Positions 34,289-42,143 of a stretch of 64,000 nucleotides of DNA are shown here, piece after piece. The notes beneath the pieces were generated by a model. The model did not search any database. It saw only the letters and a list, made by a program, of their open reading frames with translations, and had not been told where the DNA came from. The DNA is from Nitrincola salilacus (lineage in GTDB: Bacteria; Pseudomonadota; Gammaproteobacteria; Pseudomonadales; Balneatricaceae), in assembly GCF_046271865.1 (NCBI RefSeq), contig NZ_CP176580.1, forward strand, positions 1,302,001 through 1,366,000. Direction: 5' to 3'. Within the stretch, counting starts at the first letter, position 1, and each line of letters starts with the position of its first letter. The position numbers and the translations under genes were made by a program.

Positions 34289-35698
34289 ATGATGGACACG
34301 CTCCTGCAAAACATCCAAGAAGTGGTAGGCCCCAATGGTCTGCTGACCGGCTCAGATGTCAGCCAGCGTTCGGCGGACTGGTTTGGTGATGCTCGTTGCG
34401 AAGCGGCGGCGATTATCCGGCCCGCGAGTACGCAGGAGTTGTCGGCTGTGATGAAGCTGTGCCATGCCGCTGGTCAGCCGGTGGTGACGCATGGTGGGGT
34501 GACGGGTGTCGTGCAGGGTGCACTGGCATCGACGGACGAACTGGTGATTTCGCTGGAGCGAATGAATCAGATTGAGAGCCTCGATCCGGTCGGTGGTTTG
34601 ATGATAGTGCAGGCCGGGGTGCCTTTGCAGGCAGTTCAGGAGAGTGCAGAGGAGGTGGGATTACATTTTCCTCTGGATCTCGGGGCACGTGGTTCCTGCA
34701 CCATCGGCGGTAATATCGCAACCAATGCCGGCGGGGTGAGAGTGATCCGCTTTGGCATGATGCGTCAGCAGGTGTTGGGGCTGGAGGCGGTACTGGCAAA
34801 TGGCACTATCATCAGTTCGATGAATCAGATGCTCAAGAACAATGCCGGGTATGACCTCAAGCAGTTGTTCATCGGCAGTGAAGGTACTTTGGGTATTGTG
34901 ACCCGAGCCGTGTTGCGCCTGCAGCCACAACTGCCGTGTGAGCAGACGGCGCTGGTGGCAGTGCCTGGCTTCGATTCGCTGACGCGTCTGTTGCAGCAGA
35001 TGGGGCAGCAACTGGCGGGTAGCCTGAGCGCATTCGAAGTGATGTGGCACAACCACTATGACCTGATGGGGCGCCAGAGTGGTCGGCACACACCACCCAT
35101 TGCGCCGGATTATCCTTTCTATGCCATTATTGAATCTCTGGGTGTGAATGATGAAACCGACCGAGAGCTGTTCAATCGTGCGCTGGAGCAGGCATTTGAG
35201 GATGGTTTGATCTGTGATGCGGTGCTGGCGCAGTCCGATAAACAGCGTGAAGGGATCTGGGCGATCCGTGAAGATATCGAAGGTTTGATTCAGGAGCTGA
35301 AACCGATTCTGGCATTTGATATCAGCCTGCCGATCCCGGCAATGCAGCAGTATGTCGAAACGCTGGAAGCGCAATTAATGGAGCGTTGGCCCGACACCGG
35401 ACGAGTCACGGTATTCGGGCACTTGGGTGATGGCAATCTGCACCTGATGCTGAGTATCGGAAGCTCAGATGAGGAGAGTCGACACGAGGTTGAGCGACTG
35501 GTATATGAGCCTTTGACGGAGCTGGGCGGATCGATTTCGGCCGAGCATGGTATCGGGCTGGAGAAGCGTGATTATCTGCACTTGTGCCGCACACCGGAGG
35601 AGATCACGCTGATGCGCACGCTGAAACAGGCGATGGACCCGCAGAATCTGCTGAATCGACATAAGGTACTTTATCAGTCTGCCTATCAGGTTGTCTGA
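34289..35698 (+). CDS. FAD-binding D-2-hydroxyacid dehydrogenase (GlcD/D2HGDH-like)
   Basis: The 469-residue protein belongs to the FAD-linked oxidase family (VAO fold). It has the FAD-binding set PVVTHGGVTGVVQGAL, GNIATNAGGVRVIRFG and YDLKQLFIGSEGTLGIVT, and C-terminal FGHLGDGNLHLML and SAEHGIGLEKR with metal/substrate His residues. The middle resembles D-2-hydroxyglutarate dehydrogenase, though D-lactate or glycolate dehydrogenases share these features. Such enzymes pass electrons to quinones or ETF. It is divergent from alternative oxidase, a possible electron sink. The start could equally be the ATG at 34292. Confidence 0.88.
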   Translation: MMDTLLQNIQEVVGPNGLLTGSDVSQRSADWFGDARCEAAAIIRPASTQELSAVMKLCHAAGQPVVTHGGVTGVVQGALASTDELVISLERMNQIESLDPVGGLMIVQAGVPLQAVQESAEEVGLHFPLDLGARGSCTIGGNIATNAGGVRVIRFGMMRQQVLGLEAVLANGTIISSMNQMLKNNAGYDLKQLFIGSEGTLGIVTRAVLRLQPQLPCEQTALVAVPGFDSLTRLLQQMGQQLAGSLSAFEVMWHNHYDLMGRQSGRHTPPIAPDYPFYAIIESLGVNDETDRELFNRALEQAFEDGLICDAVLAQSDKQREGIWAIREDIEGLIQELKPILAFDISLPIPAMQQYVETLEAQLMERWPDTGRVTVFGHLGDGNLHLMLSIGSSDEESRHEVERLVYEPLTELGGSISAEHGIGLEKRDYLHLCRTPEEITLMRTLKQAMDPQNLLNRHKVLYQSAYQVV

Positions 35699-35791
35699 AG
35701 GCTTTGAATGGAGTTCGGTCCGAATATGGCCTTAATTTTGGCCTTTCGTGATAGGTATGTATACTGGAGTCAGTGACTGGAGGTTAAGGGT

Positions 35792-36058
35792 ATGCATAGA
35801 GCACCAGGAATGAAAATGACAACGATATCGGCTTTCAAGAAAGAGCTGGCTTCGTTAGATGTGACTGGTCCTGTTCTGGTGACGCAGAATGGCGAGCCAC
35901 TGTACGTGGTTCAAGATCCTGTTCAGTATGAGATGCAGCAGGAGCAGATGGCGTTACTTCGAATGCTGGCACTGGCTGAGAAGGATGTTAAAAATGGCCG
36001 TGTGAACTCATCTGACGCCTTGCGGAAGGGTTTGAAAAAACTGGCAGGGGATATGTGA
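35792..36058 (+). CDS. Phd/YefM-like antitoxin
   Basis: This is an 88-residue protein with the Phd/YefM N-terminal pattern (TISAFKKELAS then GPVLVTQNGEPLYVVQDPVQYE) that forms the DNA-binding dimer. The C-terminal half is helical and would bind and block the toxin. It is followed after 4 bp by a ParE-like gene, the standard order of a type II module. The true start may be the ATG at 35813 (MKMTTI), nearer to the family N-terminus. A tatact hexamer 26 bp before the annotated ATG is a possible -10. Confidence 0.8.
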   Translation: MHRAPGMKMTTISAFKKELASLDVTGPVLVTQNGEPLYVVQDPVQYEMQQEQMALLRMLALAEKDVKNGRVNSSDALRKGLKKLAGDM

Positions 36059-36062
36059 GGAC

Positions 36063-36410
36063 GTGGCTATTCAAAGGATTGAGTACACCCATACATTTGA
36101 AAATCAACTTCATCAACACCTTTCCTGGCTGGCAAAATATGTTGGTGCGGCTGCAGCAGAACGCCAGCTGCTAGAGGTTCTTGACCAGTTCGAAGCACGA
36201 GTCAGAGATCATCCTGTCAGTGCACCGGTTTGTGAAGAGGCAGCAGATCTTGGCCTCACTGACTACCATGATTATGTCGATACAACACTTCAGGTTCGAA
36301 TCATCTATCGTTTCGATCCGTCGGCTGAAACAATCCTTGGCATGCTTTTTCTGAATACCCGTCAGAGTATGCGCGATGCATTGGTCCAGCTTTGCTTACG
36401 CCAGGAGTGA
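36063..36410 (+). CDS. ParE/RelE-superfamily toxin
   Basis: The 115-residue protein has the ParE/RelE fold pattern: IEYTHTFENQLHQHLSWLAKY at the N-terminus, then LTDYHDYVDTTLQVRIIYRFDPS and a final MLFLNTRQSMRDALVQLCL. ParE members poison gyrase and RelE members cleave mRNA; the subgroup cannot be fixed from sequence alone. It starts with GTG 4 bp after the antitoxin stop. The two should form an autoregulated toxin-antitoxin operon. Confidence 0.8.
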   Translation: MAIQRIEYTHTFENQLHQHLSWLAKYVGAAAAERQLLEVLDQFEARVRDHPVSAPVCEEAADLGLTDYHDYVDTTLQVRIIYRFDPSAETILGMLFLNTRQSMRDALVQLCLRQE

Positions 36411-36420
36411 GTGCGTACCG

Positions 36421-37254
36421 ATGGCAGCCTTTCGTTCCATAAAAAGCATCCTGTTTACCCTCACAACCGGCTATCTGTTGCTGGTCGTGCTGGTCTGGTC
36501 TATGCAGGGATGCATGGTGCATGTGCCCAGCAAACATCTGGTGACAACGCCTGCCGATGCAGGTCTGGGATATGAAGATCTCACACTGATCACAGCGGAC
36601 AATGAGACGCTCCACGCCTGGTACATACCAGCCCCCGCCGCACGCGGGGATCTGCTCTTCATGCATGGCAATGCCGGTAATATCTCGCATCGGCTGACCT
36701 CTATCAGCCAGTTTCATCGTATGGGTCTCAATGTTCTGATTGTGGACTATCGCGGCTACGGCAATAGCAGTGGTAATCCGAGTGAGCAAGGACTGTACAC
36801 AGATGCAGAGGCGGCATATCAATGGTTGGTGGATGAACGCCTCGTAGACCCTGAATCGATAGTGGTATTCGGCCGCTCGTTGGGTGCAGCGGTCGCTGCG
36901 CAGGTGGCGGCGGAGAAACCAGTGGGCGCGTTGATTCTGGAATCCGGGTTTACATCGGTGCCCGATCTGGGCGCCGAGATCTATCCCTTTCTGCCCGTTC
37001 GGCTGCTCTCCCGCTTTCAGTATGACACCCGTGAAAAACTGTCGCGTATCCGCGTACCGGTTTTGGTGGTTCACAGCTCAGAGGATGAGATCGTGCCGTT
37101 TCATCATGGGCAAGCACTTTTCGATGCTGCAGCTGAGCCAAAGCAGTTTCTGCAGATTCGGGGTGATCATAATCGTGGCTTTGTGCGGTCGGGGGATTTG
37201 TATACAGGTGGGGTGGCAGCATTTATTGATCGCTGGATGGGAGTTCAACGCTAG
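36421..37254 (+). CDS. Alpha/beta hydrolase with N-terminal membrane anchor
   Basis: The product is about 277 residues with an N-terminal hydrophobic segment (residues 8-28) ending in SMQGCMV, so it could be a signal anchor or a loosely matching lipoprotein. The hydrolase core shows FMHGNAGNISHR, VDYRGYGNSSGNPSE, the nucleophile elbow VVFGRSLGAAVAAQ with Ser, and a C-terminal RGDHNRG with the catalytic His. It resembles the YfhR/BEM46 group. It follows the toxin gene by 10 bp, probably by chance. The substrate is unknown. Confidence 0.85.
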   Translation: MAAFRSIKSILFTLTTGYLLLVVLVWSMQGCMVHVPSKHLVTTPADAGLGYEDLTLITADNETLHAWYIPAPAARGDLLFMHGNAGNISHRLTSISQFHRMGLNVLIVDYRGYGNSSGNPSEQGLYTDAEAAYQWLVDERLVDPESIVVFGRSLGAAVAAQVAAEKPVGALILESGFTSVPDLGAEIYPFLPVRLLSRFQYDTREKLSRIRVPVLVVHSSEDEIVPFHHGQALFDAAAEPKQFLQIRGDHNRGFVRSGDLYTGGVAAFIDRWMGVQR

Positions 37255-37279
37255 AAGAAAATTGCGTCAACTCTCAATC

Positions 37280-37298
37280 AATATTGCGAATCGTTATC
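37280..37298 (+). promoter_or_regulatory. Candidate Fur box before the ECF sigma gene
   Basis: The 19-bp site AATATTGCGAATCGTTATC matches the Fur consensus well in its second half (AATCGTTATC against AATCATTATC) and poorly in the first. It lies just upstream of an iron-type sigma factor, the expected place for iron repression. Confidence 0.5.
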
Positions 37299-37350
37299 AT
37301 ATATATTAATGTTTGTGGCTACGCTTTCTCATTCAAGCCTGAGCCCCAAC

Positions 37351-37854
37351 ATGATCCCGCTGATTGCTGATAACACCATTCATACCCTCTATACGGATCA
37401 CAATGTCTGGCTGCGCAATGTTCTGCGTCGCCGAGTCGGCTGCTCTGAAACAGCGGCGGATCTGGCGCAGGATGTCTTCGTTCGATTGTTGGGACGGCAG
37501 TATCTGCCCGCGATGAATGAGCCCCGCGCCTATCTGGCAACACTTGCACATGGTTTGTTGATTGATCACCGCCGCCGACAGGCGCTGGAGAGCGCCTGGC
37601 TGGAATCTCTGTCGGCCTTATCTGAAGATGATGTGCCTTCGCCGGAGGAACAGGTACTTATTATTGATGCTCTGGCCAGAATTGATGCGCTTCTCAGCGG
37701 TTTAAAGCCAAGAGTGAAAGAGGTATTTCTGCTCTCCCGACTGGATGGCAAGCCTTATCCAATTATTGCGCGGGCGCTTGGGGTCTCTCTCAGCACAGTC
37801 GAGAAGGATATGGCTCAGGCGTTGCGTCATTGCTATCAGGTGTTGATGGGGTGA
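37351..37854 (+). CDS. ECF sigma factor, FecI-like
   Basis: The product is about 167 residues. Sigma-70 region 2 is LRNVLRRRVGCSETAADLAQ through DVFVRLLGRQYL. Region 4 follows a linker: LSGLKPRVKEVFLLSRLDGK with LGVSLSTVEKDMAQAL as the -35-binding helix-turn-helix. It belongs to the iron-starvation FecI/PvdS group. It is followed by fecR-like and TonB receptor genes, so it should drive the receptor operon when FecR signals that ligand is bound. The start at 37351 was preferred; the ATG at 37309 lies almost in the Fur box and has no ribosome site. Confidence 0.88.
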   Translation: MIPLIADNTIHTLYTDHNVWLRNVLRRRVGCSETAADLAQDVFVRLLGRQYLPAMNEPRAYLATLAHGLLIDHRRRQALESAWLESLSALSEDDVPSPEEQVLIIDALARIDALLSGLKPRVKEVFLLSRLDGKPYPIIARALGVSLSTVEKDMAQALRHCYQVLMG

Positions 37855-37880
37855 GTACGGTCTTGCAACTGGGAGGTGGT

Positions 37881-38831
37881 ATGAATCAGGATCTGCCGGA
37901 CGGAGTGTTGGATCAGGCGTTTCACTGGGCGGTGGTATTGGGATCTGGCGTGGCTGGGCAGTCTGTCCATAAAGCGTTTGATGCCTGGCTTGATGAGTCC
38001 CCCATGCATTATGTCGCCTGGAGAAGGATTCAGGTGATAGAGCAGGAGTTTGTTTCGGCCAGGGCATTGGGCCCTGATGGACATCAGGTCTTAAAGAAGG
38101 TGGAGGTCAAACGGCGCTGCAAGCTGTCGCTCAGCGGCGTGGTGTCGGTTTTAGTCTTGATTGGGCTGTTGCATATTGCGCCGGTGCAGTTGCCCTGGCA
38201 AGCGCAGTACATCACCACGGCTGGTGAGTTCAGGTATCTGGAGCTGCCTGGTGGCGGGCTGGTGCACTTGAATGGGAGCACATCATTGGATATCGAGCAG
38301 CGTGAATCGGGAGCCGTTTTGTTGTTGCATCAAGGCGAAATACAAGTGGATTCCAGTGCGGCGCCGGATCATTCAAAGCCGCGAGTACACACACCTGAGG
38401 GCGAGTTTATCCCGATAGGGACACGTTTTGTTGTGGGCCATGGTTCAGACGGTACTCGGCTTTCTGTGATCAGTGGAGCGGTCATGCTGAATCCTGGTTC
38501 GGCGTCTGGGTTTCATGTTAATGCCGGTGAGCATTGGAACGTACATGACGGGCAAGCGTTACCCTTACCCGAACCAGCCCTGACGACAGGTGCATGGATG
38601 GATGGTTTTGCCGAGGCGGATAATGCACGTCTGGGGGATCTGTTGGATCTGTTGGGTCAGCATTATCGGGGGTGGCTAAGTTATGACGACTCTGCTGCTG
38701 AGTTGCGGGTGACAGGCTTATTCAGGCTGGATGACACCGATGGAGCCCTGCGCGCAATTGAGAAATCCTTACCAGTGTCGGTTGAGCGTCGGGCAGGTAT
38801 ATGGATGCGTGTCAGGTTTCATGCGGAATAA
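37881..38831 (+). CDS. FecR-family anti-sigma/sigma regulator
   Basis: The product is about 316 residues. It has a cytoplasmic N-terminal domain (FecR_N, with WLDESPMHYVAWRRI), a single helix near residues 88-107 (LSLSGVVSVLVLIGLLHIAP), a periplasmic FecR domain (TTAGEFRYLELPGGGLVHLNG), and a C-terminal STN-like part that receives the receptor signal. It keeps the sigma factor in check and, on contact with the ligand-loaded receptor, releases or activates it. GGGAGG before the ATG at 37881 sets the start, 27 bp after the sigma stop. Confidence 0.88.
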   Translation: MNQDLPDGVLDQAFHWAVVLGSGVAGQSVHKAFDAWLDESPMHYVAWRRIQVIEQEFVSARALGPDGHQVLKKVEVKRRCKLSLSGVVSVLVLIGLLHIAPVQLPWQAQYITTAGEFRYLELPGGGLVHLNGSTSLDIEQRESGAVLLLHQGEIQVDSSAAPDHSKPRVHTPEGEFIPIGTRFVVGHGSDGTRLSVISGAVMLNPGSASGFHVNAGEHWNVHDGQALPLPEPALTTGAWMDGFAEADNARLGDLLDLLGQHYRGWLSYDDSAAELRVTGLFRLDDTDGALRAIEKSLPVSVERRAGIWMRVRFHAE

Positions 38832-38855
38832 TTGTGACAAAAGGGTTTTTGAGTT

Positions 38856-38876
38856 TGCAAATGCTAATAGTTTGCA
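38856..38876. promoter_or_regulatory. Candidate Fur operator before the TonB receptor
   Basis: A perfect inverted repeat, TGCAAA-N9-TTTGCA, with a TAAT core, fits the Pseudomonas-style Fur site GCAAATGATAATCATTTGC closely. It lies 25 bp after the fecR stop and upstream of the receptor gene. The same pattern occurs before sodA at 44654. Confidence 0.65.
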
Positions 38877-38943
38877 TTAAGGTGTAGTTCGATTGGCAAA
38901 TCGAAATCGTGATTCCCTTCATCATCACGAACTGAACCATATT

Positions 38944-38980
38944 CCGCGGCAAAGCCATCAGGCGGCGTCGCGGGTTTTTT
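38944..38980 (+). terminator. Hairpin with T-tract upstream of the receptor gene
   Basis: CCGCG (38944-38948) pairs with CGCGG (38969-38973), and an inner GCC/GGC pair set lies between them. The stem is followed by GTTTTTT at 38974-38980. It lies after the Fur operator and before the receptor gene, so it is either a terminator for the regulator genes or an attenuator in the receptor leader. Confidence 0.5.
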
Positions 38981-39017
38981 CAATCAACCGGCTTCAAGTC
39001 GCAATGGGTTTGTCCGA

Positions 39018-39197
39018 ATGAAAACACCTGACGTTTCGCGCTTATTCTCTGACCACTCCAGCCCGCTGCATGCCAACCACCCGCTGGTTGATCTTATTCA
39101 CAAACGACGTAATAACCAGATCGCCTGGGCGCTCATTTCCAGCCTCATCATGCTGTTGGCAGTACTTGTCTGGGTTGGTCGTACCACTATTCTCTGA
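39018..39197 (+). CDS. Small single-helix membrane protein between fecR and the TonB receptor
   Basis: This 59-codon frame reads MKTPDVSRLFSDHSSPLHAN at its start, then a basic stretch (IHKRRNNQ), then one strong hydrophobic helix (about residues 34-55) ending in VGRTTIL. It is too short for ordinary gene callers. The positive-inside pattern of a basic stretch before the helix suggests a real N-in inner-membrane protein. The ribosome site is weak. It lies in the leader between fecR and the receptor and may serve TonB-dependent uptake; no family was recognised. Confidence 0.45.
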   Translation: MKTPDVSRLFSDHSSPLHANHPLVDLIHKRRNNQIAWALISSLIMLLAVLVWVGRTTIL

Positions 39198-39332
39198 TGA
39201 GTCAGGATGCATCGATGCAGACAGTGGCTCAAGTTTTCACTGATTAATTTTTAAATAACCTTTACGGGTTTTGTTCGACTCATTCGGCACAGTGGTAAAG
39301 CAATCTCAAATATTAACGGGACCATCACCACT

Positions 39333-41774
39333 ATGCTGAATGCAAAACCTCTGAGTCTATCCATTCACCGCAGGCTGTTGCCGGTTTGTGTCAGTCTTGC
39401 ACTGTTTGGCGCTTTGCCTGCCATGGGCCAGCAGAGCGCTATGCCATCTGTGCAGAGTAGTCAGCAGCATCAGTTTAATCTGGCTGCTGGTACGCTGGCA
39501 GGTGGTCTGAACAGCCTGGCTCGTCAGGCTGGCCTGACGGTGTCGGTCGATTCATCGTTGGTTGCAGGTAAACGGGTAACTGCAGTGAGTGGGCAACTGA
39601 CCGCGCAGCAGGCACTGAATGCATTGCTCAGCGGAACAGGCCTGACCGGGCAGATTGATGGCACGGTTATTCTGATCACTCAGTTGCCTGAATCGGGCAA
39701 AATGACGCTGGATCCTTTGAGTGTGACGGCACAAGGATATGCGGCACAGTTGAATAGCCCGTCTGAAGGAACCGGTAGCTACAATGTGCCTGGCCCAATG
39801 AATACTGCTACACGCCTGGGGCTGTCAGTTCGTGAAACGCCTCAGTCTGTCACGGTCGTCACGCGCCAGGTGATCGATGATATGGGGCTTGAATCAATTA
39901 CAGAGGTGGTTAATGCCACCAATGGGGTGAATGCAAAGAGTTTTGACAGCTCGCGCAGTGGTTTCTCTGCACGTGGTTTTGCCATCGATAACCTTCAGAT
40001 AGACGGTGTGCCAACCACCTGGGCAACAGGGTGGTCTGCCGGTGAGTCACAAACCGATACATTGCTGTATGACCGAGTTGAGGTGGTGCGGGGGGCGACT
40101 GGATTAATTGCGGGTGCCGGGAACCCATCAGCGGCGATCAATCTGATCCGAAAACGTGCTGATAGTGACGTGTTTACGGGGCAGGTGACGCTCAGCGGTG
40201 GCAGTTGGGATCGATATCAGGGGGCGCTGGATCTGTCATCGCCCTTGAATGAGAGTGGTACGGTCAGAGGCCGTGTTGTTGGCAGTTATCTGAATCAGCA
40301 CTCATATACTGACTTGTTGAAGAATGAGAAAAGCGTGCTGTATGGCACATTGGCGGTGGATTTGACGGCTGACACTCTGTTGAATGTGGGTGCGAGTTAT
40401 CAGGACAATAATCCGAGCGGATCAACCTGGGGTGGCTTACCCATCTGGTTCAGCGATGGCACTCGGACAGATTGGGATCGATCAAAAACTACTGCGGCTG
40501 ACTGGTCTCGCTGGGCAACGGCTCAAACGAACTACTTTGCCAATATAGAACATCTGTTTGACTCCGGTCTTAGAGTGTACGGAGCCTACAGCAAAAGTAT
40601 TAACGATGCCGATCTGGCGCTGCTTTTTCTTTCCGGTGCACCCGACAAGCAGACAGGCGAGGGGTTGAGGGCCAGTCCTGCGTGGTATGAAGTCAAACGG
40701 GAGCAGGAGAATCTTGATCTTTATATGTCGATGCCGTTTGATGCAGCAGGGCAATCGCATGATCTGACATTGGGTGTTTTGCACAGCGAGCAGGATTTCA
40801 AATCAGATAATCGTCAGCGCCCTGACCCGGTTGCGCCCGGTAACTTCTTTACCTGGGATGGTTCATATGCCGAGCCAGAGTGGGGTGCACAGTCACGCTA
40901 CACCACGCAGAGTACAAAACAGACTGGTGTTTATGCAGTGACACGATTGACGCTAGATGATCCACTGAAGTTGATTCTGGGAGCTCGTGTCAGCAACTGG
41001 ACCACTAATGGTATGAAGTGGAACGGCGATTTGTATGGCTATGAGCATAAGCAGGTAGTCAGCCCTTATGCCGGTTTGACCTATGATATCAACGATACTT
41101 ATTCAACCTATGTCAGCTACACCGATATCTTTAATCCTCAGGACTATCAGGATCGCAACGGAAACCATCTTGATCCGCTTGAGGGCAGTAACTATGAGGC
41201 AGGCATCAAGGCGGACTATCTGAATGGACGCATTAATGCGAGCCTGGCGCTCTACCGGATCGAGCAGGATAATCTGGCGCAGCCGGATGGAGACAACCTT
41301 ATTCCGGGTACCATCAATCAGGCTTACTTTGGAGCGCAGGGAACCACCAGCAATGGCTTTGAAATTGAGCTGTCCGGTGCACTGACGGAAAACTGGAACA
41401 TGATGGTGGGTTGGTCACAGTTCAAGGCTGAAGATGCCAGAGGCGCTGCCGTAAACACACGCTTCCCGCGTCAGACGGCTACCCTGTTCACGACTTATCG
41501 CATGGATGATCTGACCTTGGGCGGAGGTATCAACTGGGAAGGCTCCAACTATACCTTTGCCAATAACCCGTTGGGTCAGCGTGAGAAGCTGAAGCAGGCT
41601 TCTTATTCATTGGTAAACCTGATGGCAAAATATCAGATAAATCCGGCTATGAGCTTACAACTCAATATCAACAACGTATTTGATAAAACCTACTACAGCC
41701 AGATAGGTTTCTCTAATCAGTTTGCCTATGGTGCTCCGCGTAATGCGATGCTGACACTGAAATATGATTTCTAG
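39333..41774 (+). CDS. TonB-dependent siderophore receptor with STN signalling domain
   Basis: This is an 813-residue outer-membrane receptor. A signal peptide ends near residue 33 (MGQQS). An STN domain follows (about 47-113: FNLAAGTLAGGLNSLARQAG), then a TonB box-like stretch (DPLSVTA) and a plug starting SVRETPQSVTVVTRQVIDDM. A 22-strand barrel ends in KYDF with C-terminal Phe. The STN domain marks it as a transducer that talks to FecR, as in FecA and FpvA. The ferric-siderophore ligand cannot be identified. Fur and the adjacent ECF sigma are the likely controls. Confidence 0.93.
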   Translation: MLNAKPLSLSIHRRLLPVCVSLALFGALPAMGQQSAMPSVQSSQQHQFNLAAGTLAGGLNSLARQAGLTVSVDSSLVAGKRVTAVSGQLTAQQALNALLSGTGLTGQIDGTVILITQLPESGKMTLDPLSVTAQGYAAQLNSPSEGTGSYNVPGPMNTATRLGLSVRETPQSVTVVTRQVIDDMGLESITEVVNATNGVNAKSFDSSRSGFSARGFAIDNLQIDGVPTTWATGWSAGESQTDTLLYDRVEVVRGATGLIAGAGNPSAAINLIRKRADSDVFTGQVTLSGGSWDRYQGALDLSSPLNESGTVRGRVVGSYLNQHSYTDLLKNEKSVLYGTLAVDLTADTLLNVGASYQDNNPSGSTWGGLPIWFSDGTRTDWDRSKTTAADWSRWATAQTNYFANIEHLFDSGLRVYGAYSKSINDADLALLFLSGAPDKQTGEGLRASPAWYEVKREQENLDLYMSMPFDAAGQSHDLTLGVLHSEQDFKSDNRQRPDPVAPGNFFTWDGSYAEPEWGAQSRYTTQSTKQTGVYAVTRLTLDDPLKLILGARVSNWTTNGMKWNGDLYGYEHKQVVSPYAGLTYDINDTYSTYVSYTDIFNPQDYQDRNGNHLDPLEGSNYEAGIKADYLNGRINASLALYRIEQDNLAQPDGDNLIPGTINQAYFGAQGTTSNGFEIELSGALTENWNMMVGWSQFKAEDARGAAVNTRFPRQTATLFTTYRMDDLTLGGGINWEGSNYTFANNPLGQREKLKQASYSLVNLMAKYQINPAMSLQLNINNVFDKTYYSQIGFSNQFAYGAPRNAMLTLKYDF

Positions 41775-41798
41775 AGTGATAATTGACAGGGACGGGAT

Positions 41799-42143
41799 GT
41801 GAATCTGTACATCAAAGCAAAAACACTTTTATCAGCATCACCCACTCAGACTAAAAAGTCTGAGTGGGTGTTCAGGCTATCAGTGTTGTCACGCGTGGCG
41901 GCTGCAGCACTGGGAGGATATGCCCTGGCATTGGTAGCCTCTATCGTTCTGGCACACTTTCTTCCCAGCAGTCGGTCTGATGGCGTGCTTTGGGGGACGC
42001 AGCTTAGCTTTGTTATCTATGCCTGTGCCGTGATCTGGGTTTTTTCAACCCGCACTGCGTTTCGGGCCTGGGTCGGTATTCTGTTACCGACCCTCGTGTT
42101 GGGCTTTCTGGCAGGATGGCTGACAAGGGAGGTTTCTCTGTGA
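41799..42143 (+). CDS. DUF3649 membrane protein of an iron-uptake operon
   Basis: The 114-residue protein has three membrane helices (about 38-55, 66-82 and 87-107) and the DUF3649 pattern (LSRVAAAALGGYALA, RTAFRAWVGILLP). The family is known from operons with PepSY and DUF3325 proteins beside TonB receptors; its own role is unknown. The frame starts with GTG after a purine-rich stretch, 24 bp after the receptor stop, and ends in a GTGA overlap with the next gene. Confidence 0.8.
   Translation: MNLYIKAKTLLSASPTQTKKSEWVFRLSVLSRVAAAALGGYALALVASIVLAHFLPSSRSDGVLWGTQLSFVIYACAVIWVFSTRTAFRAWVGILLPTLVLGFLAGWLTREVSL

Noticed and set aside
38880..38940. FecI-type -35/-10 promoter for the receptor
   Set aside because: A GGCAAAT stretch is present but spacing and -10 do not fit a known iron-starvation sigma consensus well enough to report.
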